The translations under genes were made by a program, and so were the position numbers. Positions 1 through 7,794 of a DNA stretch of 35,248 nucleotides are shown in pieces. The stretch comes from Bilophila wadsworthia ATCC 49260 (GTDB lineage: Bacteria > Desulfobacterota > Desulfovibrionia > Desulfovibrionales > Desulfovibrionaceae), in contig NZ_JNJP01000040.1 in assembly GCF_000701705.1 (NCBI RefSeq), positions 1 to 35,248 of the forward strand, written 5' to 3'. A model generated the notes under the pieces. The model searched no databases and was not told the DNA's origin. It saw only the letters and a list, made by a program, of their open reading frames with translations. How positions within the stretch are numbered: position 1 is the stretch's first letter; each line of letters starts with the position of its first letter.

Positions 1-460
1 CCGTCGCAGACCGCATGGAGTTTGGAATTCAATCCGCCCTTTGTCCGGCCTATGAGACGCGCGGAGCCCCCTTTTTGCGCAGGCTTGCCGCCGTGCGGTG
101 GGCCTTGAGGTGAGTGGAGTCAATCATCAGCGAGCCATCAAAGGGCGTCTGGTTTGCCAGCTCGGTGAAGCTCCTGCTGAAAACACCGAGCCTGCTCAAC
201 CTGACGAACCGATTGTACAGCGTCTTGTACGGACCATATTCCGCGGGAGCATCCTTCCACTGAAGTCCATGTTTGATAACGTAAAGAATGCCGCTGACGA
301 CGTGCCTGTCATCCACACGGGGAGCACCGTGAGAACGGGGAAAGAAAGGGCTGATCCGTTCCATCTGGCTTTCGGAAAGGTAAAACAGGGTACGCATGCG
401 ACACCTCCATGTCTTCAGATACCCTGTTTTCACTTCATTGGGACTAATGATTCCTGACCC
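1..460 (-). mobile_element. IS5-family (IS427-like) element, copy 1, cut by window edge
   Basis: The right half of an IS5-family element; its left end lies outside the window. The right terminal inverted repeat, read inward from 460, begins GGGTCAGGAATCATTAG and closely matches the end of copy 2 (463-1280). It carries the transposase reading frame described at 50-397. The element stops at a TA within CCTAGG, and the next IS5-family element starts directly after that TA. Confidence 0.85.
50..397 (-). CDS. IS5-family transposase, upstream frame (OrfA part)
   Basis: N-terminal part of a DDE transposase of the IS5 family, IS427-like group. The ATG at 397 follows GGAGGTGTCGC, a strong ribosome binding site, so I prefer it to the upstream in-frame start at 433. 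Visible family features are the helix-turn-helix-like region beginning LSESQMERISPFFPRSHGAP and the first catalytic Asp in LMIDSTHLKAH. The frame stops at 50, shortly after an A5G5 run (67-76 on the plus strand). In another frame the protein continues as LIGRTKGGLNSKLH, the expected family sequence. This is the usual arrangement in which the full transposase is made by programmed ribosomal frameshifting, so the stop need not mean the gene is dead. The C-terminal half is outside the window, so activity cannot be judged. Confidence 0.8.
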   Translation of the reverse strand: MRTLFYLSESQMERISPFFPRSHGAPRVDDRHVVSGILYVIKHGLQWKDAPAEYGPYKTLYNRFVRLSRLGVFSRSFTELANQTPFDGSLMIDSTHLKAHRTAASLRKKGAPRVS

Positions 461-481
461 TAGGCTCAGGAATCATTAGTC
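442..481. repeat. Perfect 16-bp inverted repeat formed by two abutting IS ends
   Basis: Arms GACTAATGATTCCTGA (442-457) and TCAGGAATCATTAGTC (466-481) are perfect complements separated by CCCTAGGC. The left arm is the right end of IS copy 1 and the right arm is the left end of IS copy 2, with the shared TA target at 461-462. The palindrome is therefore a junction of two IS ends and not a regulatory stem-loop, although any transcript crossing it would fold strongly. Confidence 0.85.
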
Positions 482-1280
482 AAGATAAAAGATAACGATA
501 ACAGCAAGGCAGATAGCTAAAAAAAGTATGGGCACAGTGGTCATACCGAGTCACGATACGCCGCTACCCCTTCAGTTTACTGAATGTATTTCCAATAAGA
601 TGCCGCCGCTTATATAGCGCCTTATCAAAAGAAAATGCTGTATTTCTAGTTCTTCGGGGTGGTATCCAGACTGCCATCCCCTTGGCTCTCAGAGATTCCC
701 GCAGCCAACTCGCGTCATAACCTCCGTCTGCCAGAAACGTACAGATATCGGGAAGGAGGTGCTGGAGAATGGCTACACCTTTGTAGTCGCTGACCTGCCC
801 TTCAGTCAGCAAAAGCAGGACGGGCCGCCCGTGGCCGTCATAAGCGGCATGAAGTTTGGAATTCAGTCCTCCTTTTGTGCGACCGATGAGACGTGGAGAA
901 TCCCCTTTTTGAGCAGAATTGCCGCCGTGCGGTGAGCCTCGAGATGGGTGGAGTCGATCATCAGGGAGCCATCAAAAGGTGTTTTATTTGCCAACTCAAT
1001 GAAAATTTTATTGAAAACACCGAGCCTGCTCCACCTGACAAAGCGGTTGTACAGCATTGTGTGCGGGCCTCATCAGGTGCATCCTGCCACTGAAGTCCGT
1101 GCTTGATGACGTAGATAATGCCGCTGGCGACACGCCTGTCATCCACACGGGGAGCACCGTGAGAACGGGGAAAGAACGGTTTGATAAGCTCCAACTGACT
1201 TTCGGAAAGATGAAATAGGGTACACATGGGACACCTCCGTGCCTTCTGCTCCTTCCCTTGAAAATAACGAGTCCTGACCC
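463..1280 (-). mobile_element. IS5-family (IS427-like) element, copy 2, complete but decayed
   Basis: An 818-bp element with matching terminal inverted repeats: left GGCTCAGGAATCATTAG and, read inward, right GGGTCAGGACTCGTTAT. Both ends are flanked by TA (461-462 and 1281-1282) inside a CTAG context, the expected small target duplication for this group. Its transposase is broken (see 564-1227). It is the same family as copies 1 and 3 of this window. Confidence 0.85.
564..1227 (-). pseudogene. Broken IS5-family transposase (copy 2)
   Basis: The start ATG at 1227 follows a GGAGGTGTCCC ribosome binding site. The N-terminal frame reads CTLFHLSESQLELIKPFF. It then loses frame near 1060-1080, where the expected AEYGPHKTLYNRF stretch is damaged. 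The middle frame (863-1057) contains LMIDSTHLEAH with the first catalytic Asp and ends near the A5G4 slippery run at 902-910. The last frame runs through LADGGYDASWLRESLRAKG to KALYKRRHLIGNTF. An in-frame TAG at about 564, where the family has Trp, stops it early. Remaining C-terminal codons (RYDHCAHTFF) are recognisable down to about 510 and contain one more indel. The programmed frameshift is normal for the family; the upstream frameshift and the nonsense codon are real lesions, so this copy is inactive. Confidence 0.85.
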
Positions 1281-1314
1281 TAGGTCTTTTATTAAGTACA
1301 CTTGAGCGTTTTTT

Positions 1315-1823
1315 CATCTCTCTACACCAGCACTCTTGCGCTGGGTCAAAATTTTTGCCGAAAAATATATGAAAAACTGTATCCCCGAAAGGTTATCGTT
1401 GAGATTGATAAAATATAGCAGTATCTCAAATCAAAAAAATAAACTTTGGATATGGAAAACCTACTGTTGTGATACTAGAGGTGTAGAGGGCGTGATCAAA
1501 AAATCTTACATCGAATAATGGATTTTTACGCAAATAAATGGATATGTGATTTTACTGTGCAGACAATTGGAAAATATATCTATTCTAGATATTAGGAAAT
1601 AATTTACTGAAAAGAAAATCCGAGACTGTACATGTTGAAAGAAATAATTGTCGGCGGAGACACTGTTTGCATGGTTCAAAAATAAGCTTGTAGTTGTTTC
1701 AAAAAGTCTGAAAAAGGTTGATGTTATGATGATTTGTTTGCTAATTCCTATGTAAATAGGAGCATAGAAGAATTAAAACATTATATTATTAATACTTTTC
1801 TCAAAATATTACTGTGGCATTAA
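1315..1823 (+). pseudogene. Decayed IS1-family transposase remnant
   Basis: This stretch looks empty in single-frame translation, but reading across frames recovers an IS1-type transposase in order. The pieces are TPALLRWVKIFAEKYMKN (1315 onward), VIVEIDKI-stop-QYLKSKK, KLWIWKTYCCDT, GRDQKILHRIMDFYANKW, ETVHVERNNCRRRH, WFKNKLVVVSKSLKKVDVMM and finally FANSYVNRSIEELKHYI, ending at a TAA at 1821-1823. EID with the LWIWK block, the ERNNCRxRH block and the VVSKSLK block are hallmarks of the family. Several frameshifts and stops make it non-functional. The 5' part is missing where IS5 copy 2 ends at 1280-1282, so the older IS1 was probably cut by that insertion. The assignment rests on remembered motifs. 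Confidence 0.7.
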
Positions 1824-1833
1824 CTGCCAGTTC

Positions 1834-2571
1834 TTAGTTGAAATATTCCGGCAAAACATCATAAGGCTTCCCATCCATTTTTATTTTTCCATGTTCGAGC
1901 CAAATAATTCTATTGCATATTTTATATAAGAGATCTTTTGAATGACTAGCAATTATAAGTAGTTGTGCATTGTTTACCAGATCGGTCATGCGATTTTCGG
2001 CCTTATCCTTGAAAGATTCATCTCCTACAGAGAGCCATTCATCCATGATGAGGATATCAGGACGAATCATAGTAGAGACTGCGAAAGCCAAACGCATCTG
2101 CATCCCTGTTGAATAGGTTCTGATCGGCAAGTCGATAAAACTGCCCAGCTCGCAAAGTTCAATAATATTTTCAATCTGTTCTTCAATTTCTTGCCGTTGT
2201 ACGCCTAAGAGACTTCCACGGATAAAAATGTTTTCCCTCCCTGTCGCTTCCTGATCAATGCCAAGCGAAATATCAATGAGAGATCCTATTGAGCCTCTAA
2301 TCTGAACAGTACCAGAACATGGAACATATACCTTACCGAGCACACGCAATAACGTACTTTTTCCCGCGCCATTGTGTCCAACAAGGCCCAATCTATCTCC
2401 ATCTCTCAACGTAAAAGAGATTCCATCCAAAGCACGAATGTTGATATTCTGGTCTAAAATATCAACCTTTCCCCCAACTGTAGATTGTAAAATAGTATTT
2501 TTTAATGACCGTGTATTGGCATTATAGATAGGGAAGTCCACAATGACATTTTTAAGCTCGATATTTACCAT
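1834..2571 (-). CDS. wzt: Polysaccharide ABC exporter ATPase (Wzt-like, short form)
   Basis: ATP-binding subunit that would power export of an undecaprenyl-linked polysaccharide across the inner membrane with the permease encoded just upstream (2585-3379). All nucleotide-binding motifs are visible in the 245 residues: Walker A GHNGAGKST, signature YSTGMQMRLAFA, Walker B ILIMDEWLSVGDE and the H-loop His in IIASHSKD. The N-terminal stretch before the P-loop with an IRALDGISF segment is typical of Wzt/KpsT/TagH exporters. The protein ends right after the nucleotide-binding domain (KMDGKPYDVLPEYFN). It lacks the C-terminal carbohydrate-binding domain of long Wzt proteins, so chain-end recognition must be done otherwise. 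It is the last gene of the array, 10 bp from the IS1 remnant. Family confidence is high; the exact glycan is unknown. Confidence 0.92.
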   Translation of the reverse strand: MVNIELKNVIVDFPIYNANTRSLKNTILQSTVGGKVDILDQNINIRALDGISFTLRDGDRLGLVGHNGAGKSTLLRVLGKVYVPCSGTVQIRGSIGSLIDISLGIDQEATGRENIFIRGSLLGVQRQEIEEQIENIIELCELGSFIDLPIRTYSTGMQMRLAFAVSTMIRPDILIMDEWLSVGDESFKDKAENRMTDLVNNAQLLIIASHSKDLLYKICNRIIWLEHGKIKMDGKPYDVLPEYFN

Positions 2572-2584
2572 GACAGATCCTCAG

Positions 2585-3379
2585 CTAAAGCCAATAGGCT
2601 ATCCGATCACGATAGCGTCCTAAAAATATTGTAGTACCAATCCATCCAGCAATGGCCATAATACAACAGATGAGATAATTTTCCAGTCCTGGTATGATCC
2701 CCAATATTGGATCGCGGACAACGCTGATCAAATGGTGAAAAGGATTCATATCAAGAAGGAGCCGTCCTACTCTTTGGGGCATAAGTTCTGGCATCCACAT
2801 AATTGGAGTCACATAAAAAAATATTTGCAGGACACTTGTAATCAATTGGGGGAAATCTCGAAATCGAGTGCAAAAAATTGCAGAAACCATACCCATCCAA
2901 GATACATTGACTGTTAACAACAGGAAACCGGGAACAGCCAGAACGGCCTTCCAACTTAAGGAATACCACATCACAATAAAGACAAAAGGAATGATTACAG
3001 CGTTGTGCAGTAAAAAAAGAAACGAAGTCCATACGCGACAAAAAAAATAAAAAGCAATAGGCAATTCAAGTTGAGTTATCATTCCCGTAGAGGATATGAA
3101 AGACGTACTACCTTCAGAAATAATAGCAGTGATATAGTTCCACAAAATAATACCTATAGCAAGAAAAGGAAAAAATTTATGAATAGAAGCGTCAAAAAGC
3201 TGCCCAAAAATAAGACCTAAGGTTAAAATTTGTATTCCCATACTTATCGTTATCCAGAATGGTCCAAGCTTGGAACGTCTGTACCTCAAGACCATATATT
3301 GTCGTCCAAGCATGCGAATCAGATCATACTTGCGAAAAGAGTTTATGATATCAATAATCCCATATCGTAATATACTCAT
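2585..3379 (-). CDS. wzm: Polysaccharide ABC exporter permease (Wzm-like)
   Basis: Integral membrane subunit of an ABC-2 type exporter, 264 residues. An N-terminal amphipathic stretch with LRYRRSKLGPFWITISMGIQ, the classic entry to the ABC-2 membrane domain, is followed by about six hydrophobic segments (about residues 43-60, 70-87, 112-135, 142-165, 180-195 and 232-252). The motif FFYVTPIMWMPELMP before the fifth-sixth segment and DMNPFHHLISVVRDPILG are conserved in Wzm/KpsM/TagG proteins. Its ATG overlaps the stop of the upstream glycosyltransferase by 4 bp (ATGA), and the ATPase gene follows after 13 bp, so the three are translationally linked. It would move the finished lipid-linked glycan to the periplasmic face. 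Confidence 0.92.
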   Translation of the reverse strand: MSILRYGIIDIINSFRKYDLIRMLGRQYMVLRYRRSKLGPFWITISMGIQILTLGLIFGQLFDASIHKFFPFLAIGIILWNYITAIISEGSTSFISSTGMITQLELPIAFYFFCRVWTSFLFLLHNAVIIPFVFIVMWYSLSWKAVLAVPGFLLLTVNVSWMGMVSAIFCTRFRDFPQLITSVLQIFFYVTPIMWMPELMPQRVGRLLLDMNPFHHLISVVRDPILGIIPGLENYLICCIMAIAGWIGTTIFLGRYRDRIAYWL

Positions 3380-5313
3380 CTGTAACTCTCACTGCCTTCC
3401 CATGATTTCCAAGTATAGCACTTGGAAAGATAAGGGGTTTCATTTGCTTTTAAAATCGTAGGAAAGGAGGACTCCCGGCTATAATGAGCTGAATAGAATG
3501 GATCCCATATAAGCTGTTCTCCCCATCGCCCAATCATCGTAGAAATTTCTCGTTGAAATCTAGCCTGTTTTTCAGGGGTATCTTCGCATCCCCTTGATAT
3601 TGATTCTAGGTGATATAGTTCCACATCCCCTATATAGGCGTTGTGATACCCACCTTCGTGGAGTTTTAGACAGAAATCCACATCGTTAAAAGCCACTTTC
3701 AATGCGGCTTCATCAAATCCTCCAAAAAGGAAGAAAAGTTCTTTGCGCACTATTAAACACGCTCCCGTGACGGCAGTACACCAGCGTGGCAGCTGAAATT
3801 GATAAAAAAAGTCAGTAGTATCACGAGAAAGTTTTTGGCCTATATGAGCAGCAATGCCCCCCATACCGCGTACCACACCTCCATGCTGAATAGTTCCATT
3901 AGGGTACAGAAGCTTTGGCCCTACGGCACCGGTTTCAGGTTGGATAGCATAGGCAACAAGACGCTGTAACCAGTCAGGATGAATGACTTTAATATCATTA
4001 TTGAGAAATGCGAGAATTTCTCCATGAGCCTCCCGTGCGGCCATATTGTTTATTTCACTATAATTAAAAGGCTTATCCCAGTGGATAACATGCACCTTAG
4101 GATGGTTTTTAAATGATTTGTATAATGAAATAGCGTCCTGTTCAATACTACCATTGTCTACAAGAATAACCTCAATGGGAGCATAATCTGTATGGTACAG
4201 TAAACCGTTAAGACATATCTGGGTAAGCTCCGCATGATTTCGTGCAGGAATAACGCAGGTAACGAGTGGAAGCTTTTTGAGTGTGTAGTTGATCTTATTA
4301 AAACCAAAACAGCCACTAGTAACAGTTGCATTACATTTTTTGGTTTCAAGGTAGTCAGCTACAGCCTGTCTGCGCGCCTTTTTGCACTGTTCCAATGCTC
4401 TGTCAGAAAAACTTCCAGAACCGGGAAACTGTCGCCAGTGATATAAAATGCGTGGAATATGGCGAATTTGGGAAGGTCGAATTTTAAGTACACAGCGCAA
4501 AGTAAGGTCATGATCCTGAGATCCCTCATATCCTAAACGAAAACCACCAATCTCGCGTAAAAGGGATGTTCGATATATACTTAGATGATTAAGATAATTT
4601 GAGGCTAAAAAAAGAGGTTCATTCCAATCCGGTTTAAAATGAGGATTATAACGTTTATCTTGTGGAGATAAAAGATCTTCATCAGAATATATCAACATTG
4701 CATCAGGATGCTGAGTTATTTCCATAGCGACAAAGTATAAGGCAACTTCTGGAAGAATATCGTCATGATCCATAAGTGCGGTGTATGTCCCCGTACATAA
4801 GCCCAAGGCACTATTTGATGCAGCACAGATATGGCCGTTTTCCTTACGAAAAATGACATGGATTCTGGAATCTGCACGACAGTAATCTTCAAGAATCGTT
4901 TGGATCTGAGCGTTAGGTGATGCGTCATCAGCTATGCACAGTTCCCAGTAAGGGTATATCTGGTTTTGTACTGAATCGAGTGCTTGCCGCAATAAATGCG
5001 GGTCTGGATTATATACAGGCATAAGAATTGAAATGAGCGGAGGAGACTGTAATCCCTGAATTTGCTTCCTGATAGCGGACATATCCTGTGGGGTCAGCTT
5101 CTCAAATCTTTCTTGCCATTCGAAGTATCCCGTTCCTATCCTGCTTTTCCATGACTCCCGAAGAATGGTTTTTATTGATAGTCCTTCTCTGTACCTCCTG
5201 AAAACAAGATTCCAACAGGCTACAATCCCACCTTTGTTTCGAATAGCACAACAGATATTCCATATAGGATTAATCCAGCATTTTTTTAATACTGATATGA
5301 TGGAATGAATCAT
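3376..5313 (-). CDS. Two-domain GT2 glycosyltransferase (O-antigen type)
   Basis: A 645-residue cytosolic glycosyltransferase with two GT-A/GT2 catalytic domains in tandem. Domain 1 (about residues 92-300) has ISILMPVYNPDPHLLRQALD, CIADDAS and the metal-binding MDHDD. Domain 2 (about 350-580) has VTCVIPARNHAELTQICLNG, VILVDNGS and FLNNDI, followed by GPKLLYPNGTIQHGGVV and a FNDVDFCLKL segment, typical of rhamnosyltransferase-like O-antigen synthases. Roughly 90 N-terminal residues are of unclear role. Two active sites could add two sugars or polymerise a disaccharide repeat; with rfbBACD in the same array, rhamnose is a reasonable donor, but that is inference. The gene overlaps wzm by 4 bp. 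A 152-bp AT-rich gap (5314-5465), in which I see no gene, separates it from the upstream membrane protein. Confidence 0.88.
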   Translation of the reverse strand: MIHSIISVLKKCWINPIWNICCAIRNKGGIVACWNLVFRRYREGLSIKTILRESWKSRIGTGYFEWQERFEKLTPQDMSAIRKQIQGLQSPPLISILMPVYNPDPHLLRQALDSVQNQIYPYWELCIADDASPNAQIQTILEDYCRADSRIHVIFRKENGHICAASNSALGLCTGTYTALMDHDDILPEVALYFVAMEITQHPDAMLIYSDEDLLSPQDKRYNPHFKPDWNEPLFLASNYLNHLSIYRTSLLREIGGFRLGYEGSQDHDLTLRCVLKIRPSQIRHIPRILYHWRQFPGSGSFSDRALEQCKKARRQAVADYLETKKCNATVTSGCFGFNKINYTLKKLPLVTCVIPARNHAELTQICLNGLLYHTDYAPIEVILVDNGSIEQDAISLYKSFKNHPKVHVIHWDKPFNYSEINNMAAREAHGEILAFLNNDIKVIHPDWLQRLVAYAIQPETGAVGPKLLYPNGTIQHGGVVRGMGGIAAHIGQKLSRDTTDFFYQFQLPRWCTAVTGACLIVRKELFFLFGGFDEAALKVAFNDVDFCLKLHEGGYHNAYIGDVELYHLESISRGCEDTPEKQARFQREISTMIGRWGEQLIWDPFYSAHYSRESSFPTILKANETPYLSKCYTWKSWEGSESYR

Positions 5314-5465
5314 AAATGTATTTTACCTCTCACAACAATATTAAAACTTGATCGTCTTCAAAACAATAATATATATCCTGTATATATTATATTGAATCAT
5401 ATATCAAATTAATGAATGATATAAACTGATAGTATGGTAAACTGCTAAAAGCATATATTCTTATT

Positions 5466-7400
5466 TTATTCTGATTTAATAAATTCACCATTCAATATAG
5501 TGAACACTTCAGCGATATCTTGATATGACGCCCAATAGCCAAGTGTATCTCTTATAAGTTCATATTTCATAATGAGTTTTATATCATCGGATACAGCGAG
5601 AGGTTTTATCTTTTGCTCATATACTTTTTTTATTTTAGACTCAGCTTCTGTAAGAGCTATACATTGTGTAATATAAAACCCTCCTATGGTTTTATATAAA
5701 AATACAACTTCCTTTCCGTATTTTTCTTTTATATAGTATGAAATTGCACTTTTCAATGCATAGTGAGCATCAAAATACAATCCACTATGTGTAATAATTC
5801 TTATATTTTTTTTCCTATTACTTAAATCATTCCATATACTGTTAATATTTATATTGTTATTCTTTAAAATTTTAAGACTAGATGGATGATTTGAAACAGG
5901 CGTCATAGAAATGATATTTTTCAATATATTCTTTCCAAAGGGATGGCATGCATGTTCAACAAGAACGAAATCTGTTATGTAAAATTCGTTTTGTGGAAGA
6001 TGTTGCACCTCATTCTGCATTTGTTTATATATTTTATATTGGTATCTTGTAGATATCGCCTGATTATGCATGATTGTGTATGAAAAAAATATTCCCATTA
6101 CAAGACATAAAATACCTACCACTGTATATATTTTATTTTTAAATTTAATAAAATTACAACATTTAAACTTAATTAATAGAACTATGATAGTGATAAAGGC
6201 AAAATTATACCACAATCTATACGGAAGGGCTCTAAATTCTACATTTAAAGCTATAACCAATATAAAAAATACAACACCAGCGTAAATATTATATTTAAAC
6301 GTTCTGTTTGATAGACAAAAAATTAAAACATAAATAAAAATAAAATACTTAAAAACATCTCTAAAATCTTTTATCCTAAAACCGGCATATAAAGAATTTG
6401 AAGCTTGAACTTTATCAGAAATAGCATTTACTGCTTTATTTAAGTTGTTAGAGTTATATATTTTTTTATCACCAATGAAATAAGATGTTAAAAGCATCCT
6501 ATAGTCACCTGAAGAAAAAAATATTTCTTCATTATCAATATCATTTAAAGCCCCTACAACATTTTTCCAAGGAGCATTGATATTGTCCCAGATATTGGTT
6601 TTATCAGCAATCTCTACTCGTGCGTTATTTGCTTTCCTCATTTCATCCCACTCGGGATGATGACTAACTATATATCCATCCCAAAGGTAAGCGCCAATAA
6701 TTGTCAAAAGCGCACAACCAACGACGCTGCACTTTTTTAGATGTTTTCTCCACTCTTTATACGGCCACCAAGGTATAAGAAGAACACCTGTAAAAAAGCC
6801 TACAATCATACAGCACTCAAAACGGATGAGTGATGAAAAAAGTAGCGCAATGACACAGTAAACTGCACAGGCAAACTGCGCCTTCTTCCCCGTGAAGTAT
6901 TCGCTCACCCACATGTAAAAAGAGAGTACACCAGACATCGCCAGTAGCCCTGACGTCATGGTGAATTGAGGAGAAATGAAAGGAGTAGCACCGACAAATG
7001 TTATAATAACCAGTTTCAATATTTTAGAGAACAAGCTCTCTCGCTCAAAATCTTTGCATACTGACATAGCAAGTACAAAAAGAGAGACGCTGGCAAAGAG
7101 ATAGGTAAATATATCATACCAATAGCCATTTCGATATACTGTGTAAAAAAATTTGAGGATTTTTCCATATAGAACATTCATATATAATGTAAACTCAGAT
7201 GGCTCGGAAATACTGCCACCAATACTCCCCTCAAGAAGTATCCGCATATCCATATCATCACATGTCTGGTACATGGCATGATAATGTATAGCCATATACC
7301 AACATGCAAGAACAGGAATAAAAGAAAAAATAGCTCTATTACTGAATGGATTGTACGTTGTCAAAAATGATATTTTTTTATTTTGTTCTGCACAAATCAT
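5466..7400 (-). CDS. Polytopic membrane protein, candidate GtrC-like (GT-C) glycosyltransferase
   Basis: A 644-residue membrane protein not assigned to a named family. It has about ten hydrophobic segments, mostly in the first 440 residues, with a long soluble-looking C-terminal part. An acidic cluster CDDMDMRILLEG sits in the first loop after the first membrane segment, the place where GT-C glycosyltransferases keep their catalytic acidic residues. The ATG at 7400 follows GAGGATAATTGT. It lies 4 bp downstream of a small flippase-like gene and a polyprenyl-phosphate GT2. That order (GtrB-like, GtrA-like, large polytopic protein) is the order of O-antigen modification cassettes, and this is the main argument for a periplasmic sugar transferase. 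The C-terminal half (about 5466-6600) is much more AT-rich than the N-terminal part, suggesting a mosaic gene. An O-antigen polymerase is possible but less likely. Confidence 0.55.
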   Translation of the reverse strand: MICAEQNKKISFLTTYNPFSNRAIFSFIPVLACWYMAIHYHAMYQTCDDMDMRILLEGSIGGSISEPSEFTLYMNVLYGKILKFFYTVYRNGYWYDIFTYLFASVSLFVLAMSVCKDFERESLFSKILKLVIITFVGATPFISPQFTMTSGLLAMSGVLSFYMWVSEYFTGKKAQFACAVYCVIALLFSSLIRFECCMIVGFFTGVLLIPWWPYKEWRKHLKKCSVVGCALLTIIGAYLWDGYIVSHHPEWDEMRKANNARVEIADKTNIWDNINAPWKNVVGALNDIDNEEIFFSSGDYRMLLTSYFIGDKKIYNSNNLNKAVNAISDKVQASNSLYAGFRIKDFRDVFKYFIFIYVLIFCLSNRTFKYNIYAGVVFFILVIALNVEFRALPYRLWYNFAFITIIVLLIKFKCCNFIKFKNKIYTVVGILCLVMGIFFSYTIMHNQAISTRYQYKIYKQMQNEVQHLPQNEFYITDFVLVEHACHPFGKNILKNIISMTPVSNHPSSLKILKNNNININSIWNDLSNRKKNIRIITHSGLYFDAHYALKSAISYYIKEKYGKEVVFLYKTIGGFYITQCIALTEAESKIKKVYEQKIKPLAVSDDIKLIMKYELIRDTLGYWASYQDIAEVFTILNGEFIKSE

Positions 7401-7404
7401 ACAA

Positions 7405-7794
7405 TTATCCTCGGCTTGCTATGGTGACGCCCAGCATAATAAAAAGAACGCCGACAATTTTATACATGTTCATACTTTCCCCAAACAAAAAAGCCGAGAA
7501 CAAAAGAACAAGAACAAAACCAAGGCTTGTAAACGGATAGGCAAAACTGATATCGAGTTTCGACATCGTTGCCATCCAAAAAAGTCCGGAAAGAAACGTC
7601 GCTACAAGCCCTGAAAAAACTCCAGGGTCAAAGATGATAATTAAAAGAAGCAGAAATTTATCCCATAATCCTTCAGGCAAATGTATATCACAAAAACGAG
7701 AGGACATCCGCCATTTAATCATGAGCTGTGAATACACTGACAGTACGATTGTTGCTGTCAAAAAAACGTAAGGAAGTATGGTCTTAGGAAACAC
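7405..7794 (-). CDS. Small DMT/SMR-type membrane protein, putative undecaprenyl-phosphate-sugar flippase
   Basis: A 129-residue protein with four hydrophobic helices (about 8-24, 47-66, 70-100 and 107-126), the size and topology of the small multidrug resistance/EamA half-transporters and of ArnE/ArnF. The stretch SKLDISFAYPFTSLGFVLV followed by FGESMNMYKIVGVLFIMLGV is the typical last-two-helices signature. The GTG start at 7794 has GAGGAAAAAA directly upstream and overlaps the end of the GT2 gene by 11 bp. Next to a polyprenyl-phosphate GT2 its likely job is to flip the undecaprenyl-phosphate-linked sugar to the periplasm, as GtrA or ArnEF do. Substrate not determinable. Confidence 0.75.
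   Translation of the reverse strand: MFPKTILPYVFLTATIVLSVYSQLMIKWRMSSRFCDIHLPEGLWDKFLLLLIIIFDPGVFSGLVATFLSGLFWMATMSKLDISFAYPFTSLGFVLVLLFSAFLFGESMNMYKIVGVLFIMLGVTIASRG

Noticed and set aside
1822..1832. AACTGCCAGTT palindrome after wzt as terminator
   Set aside because: Only five pairs around one base and no T-run; more likely part of the old IS1 end.
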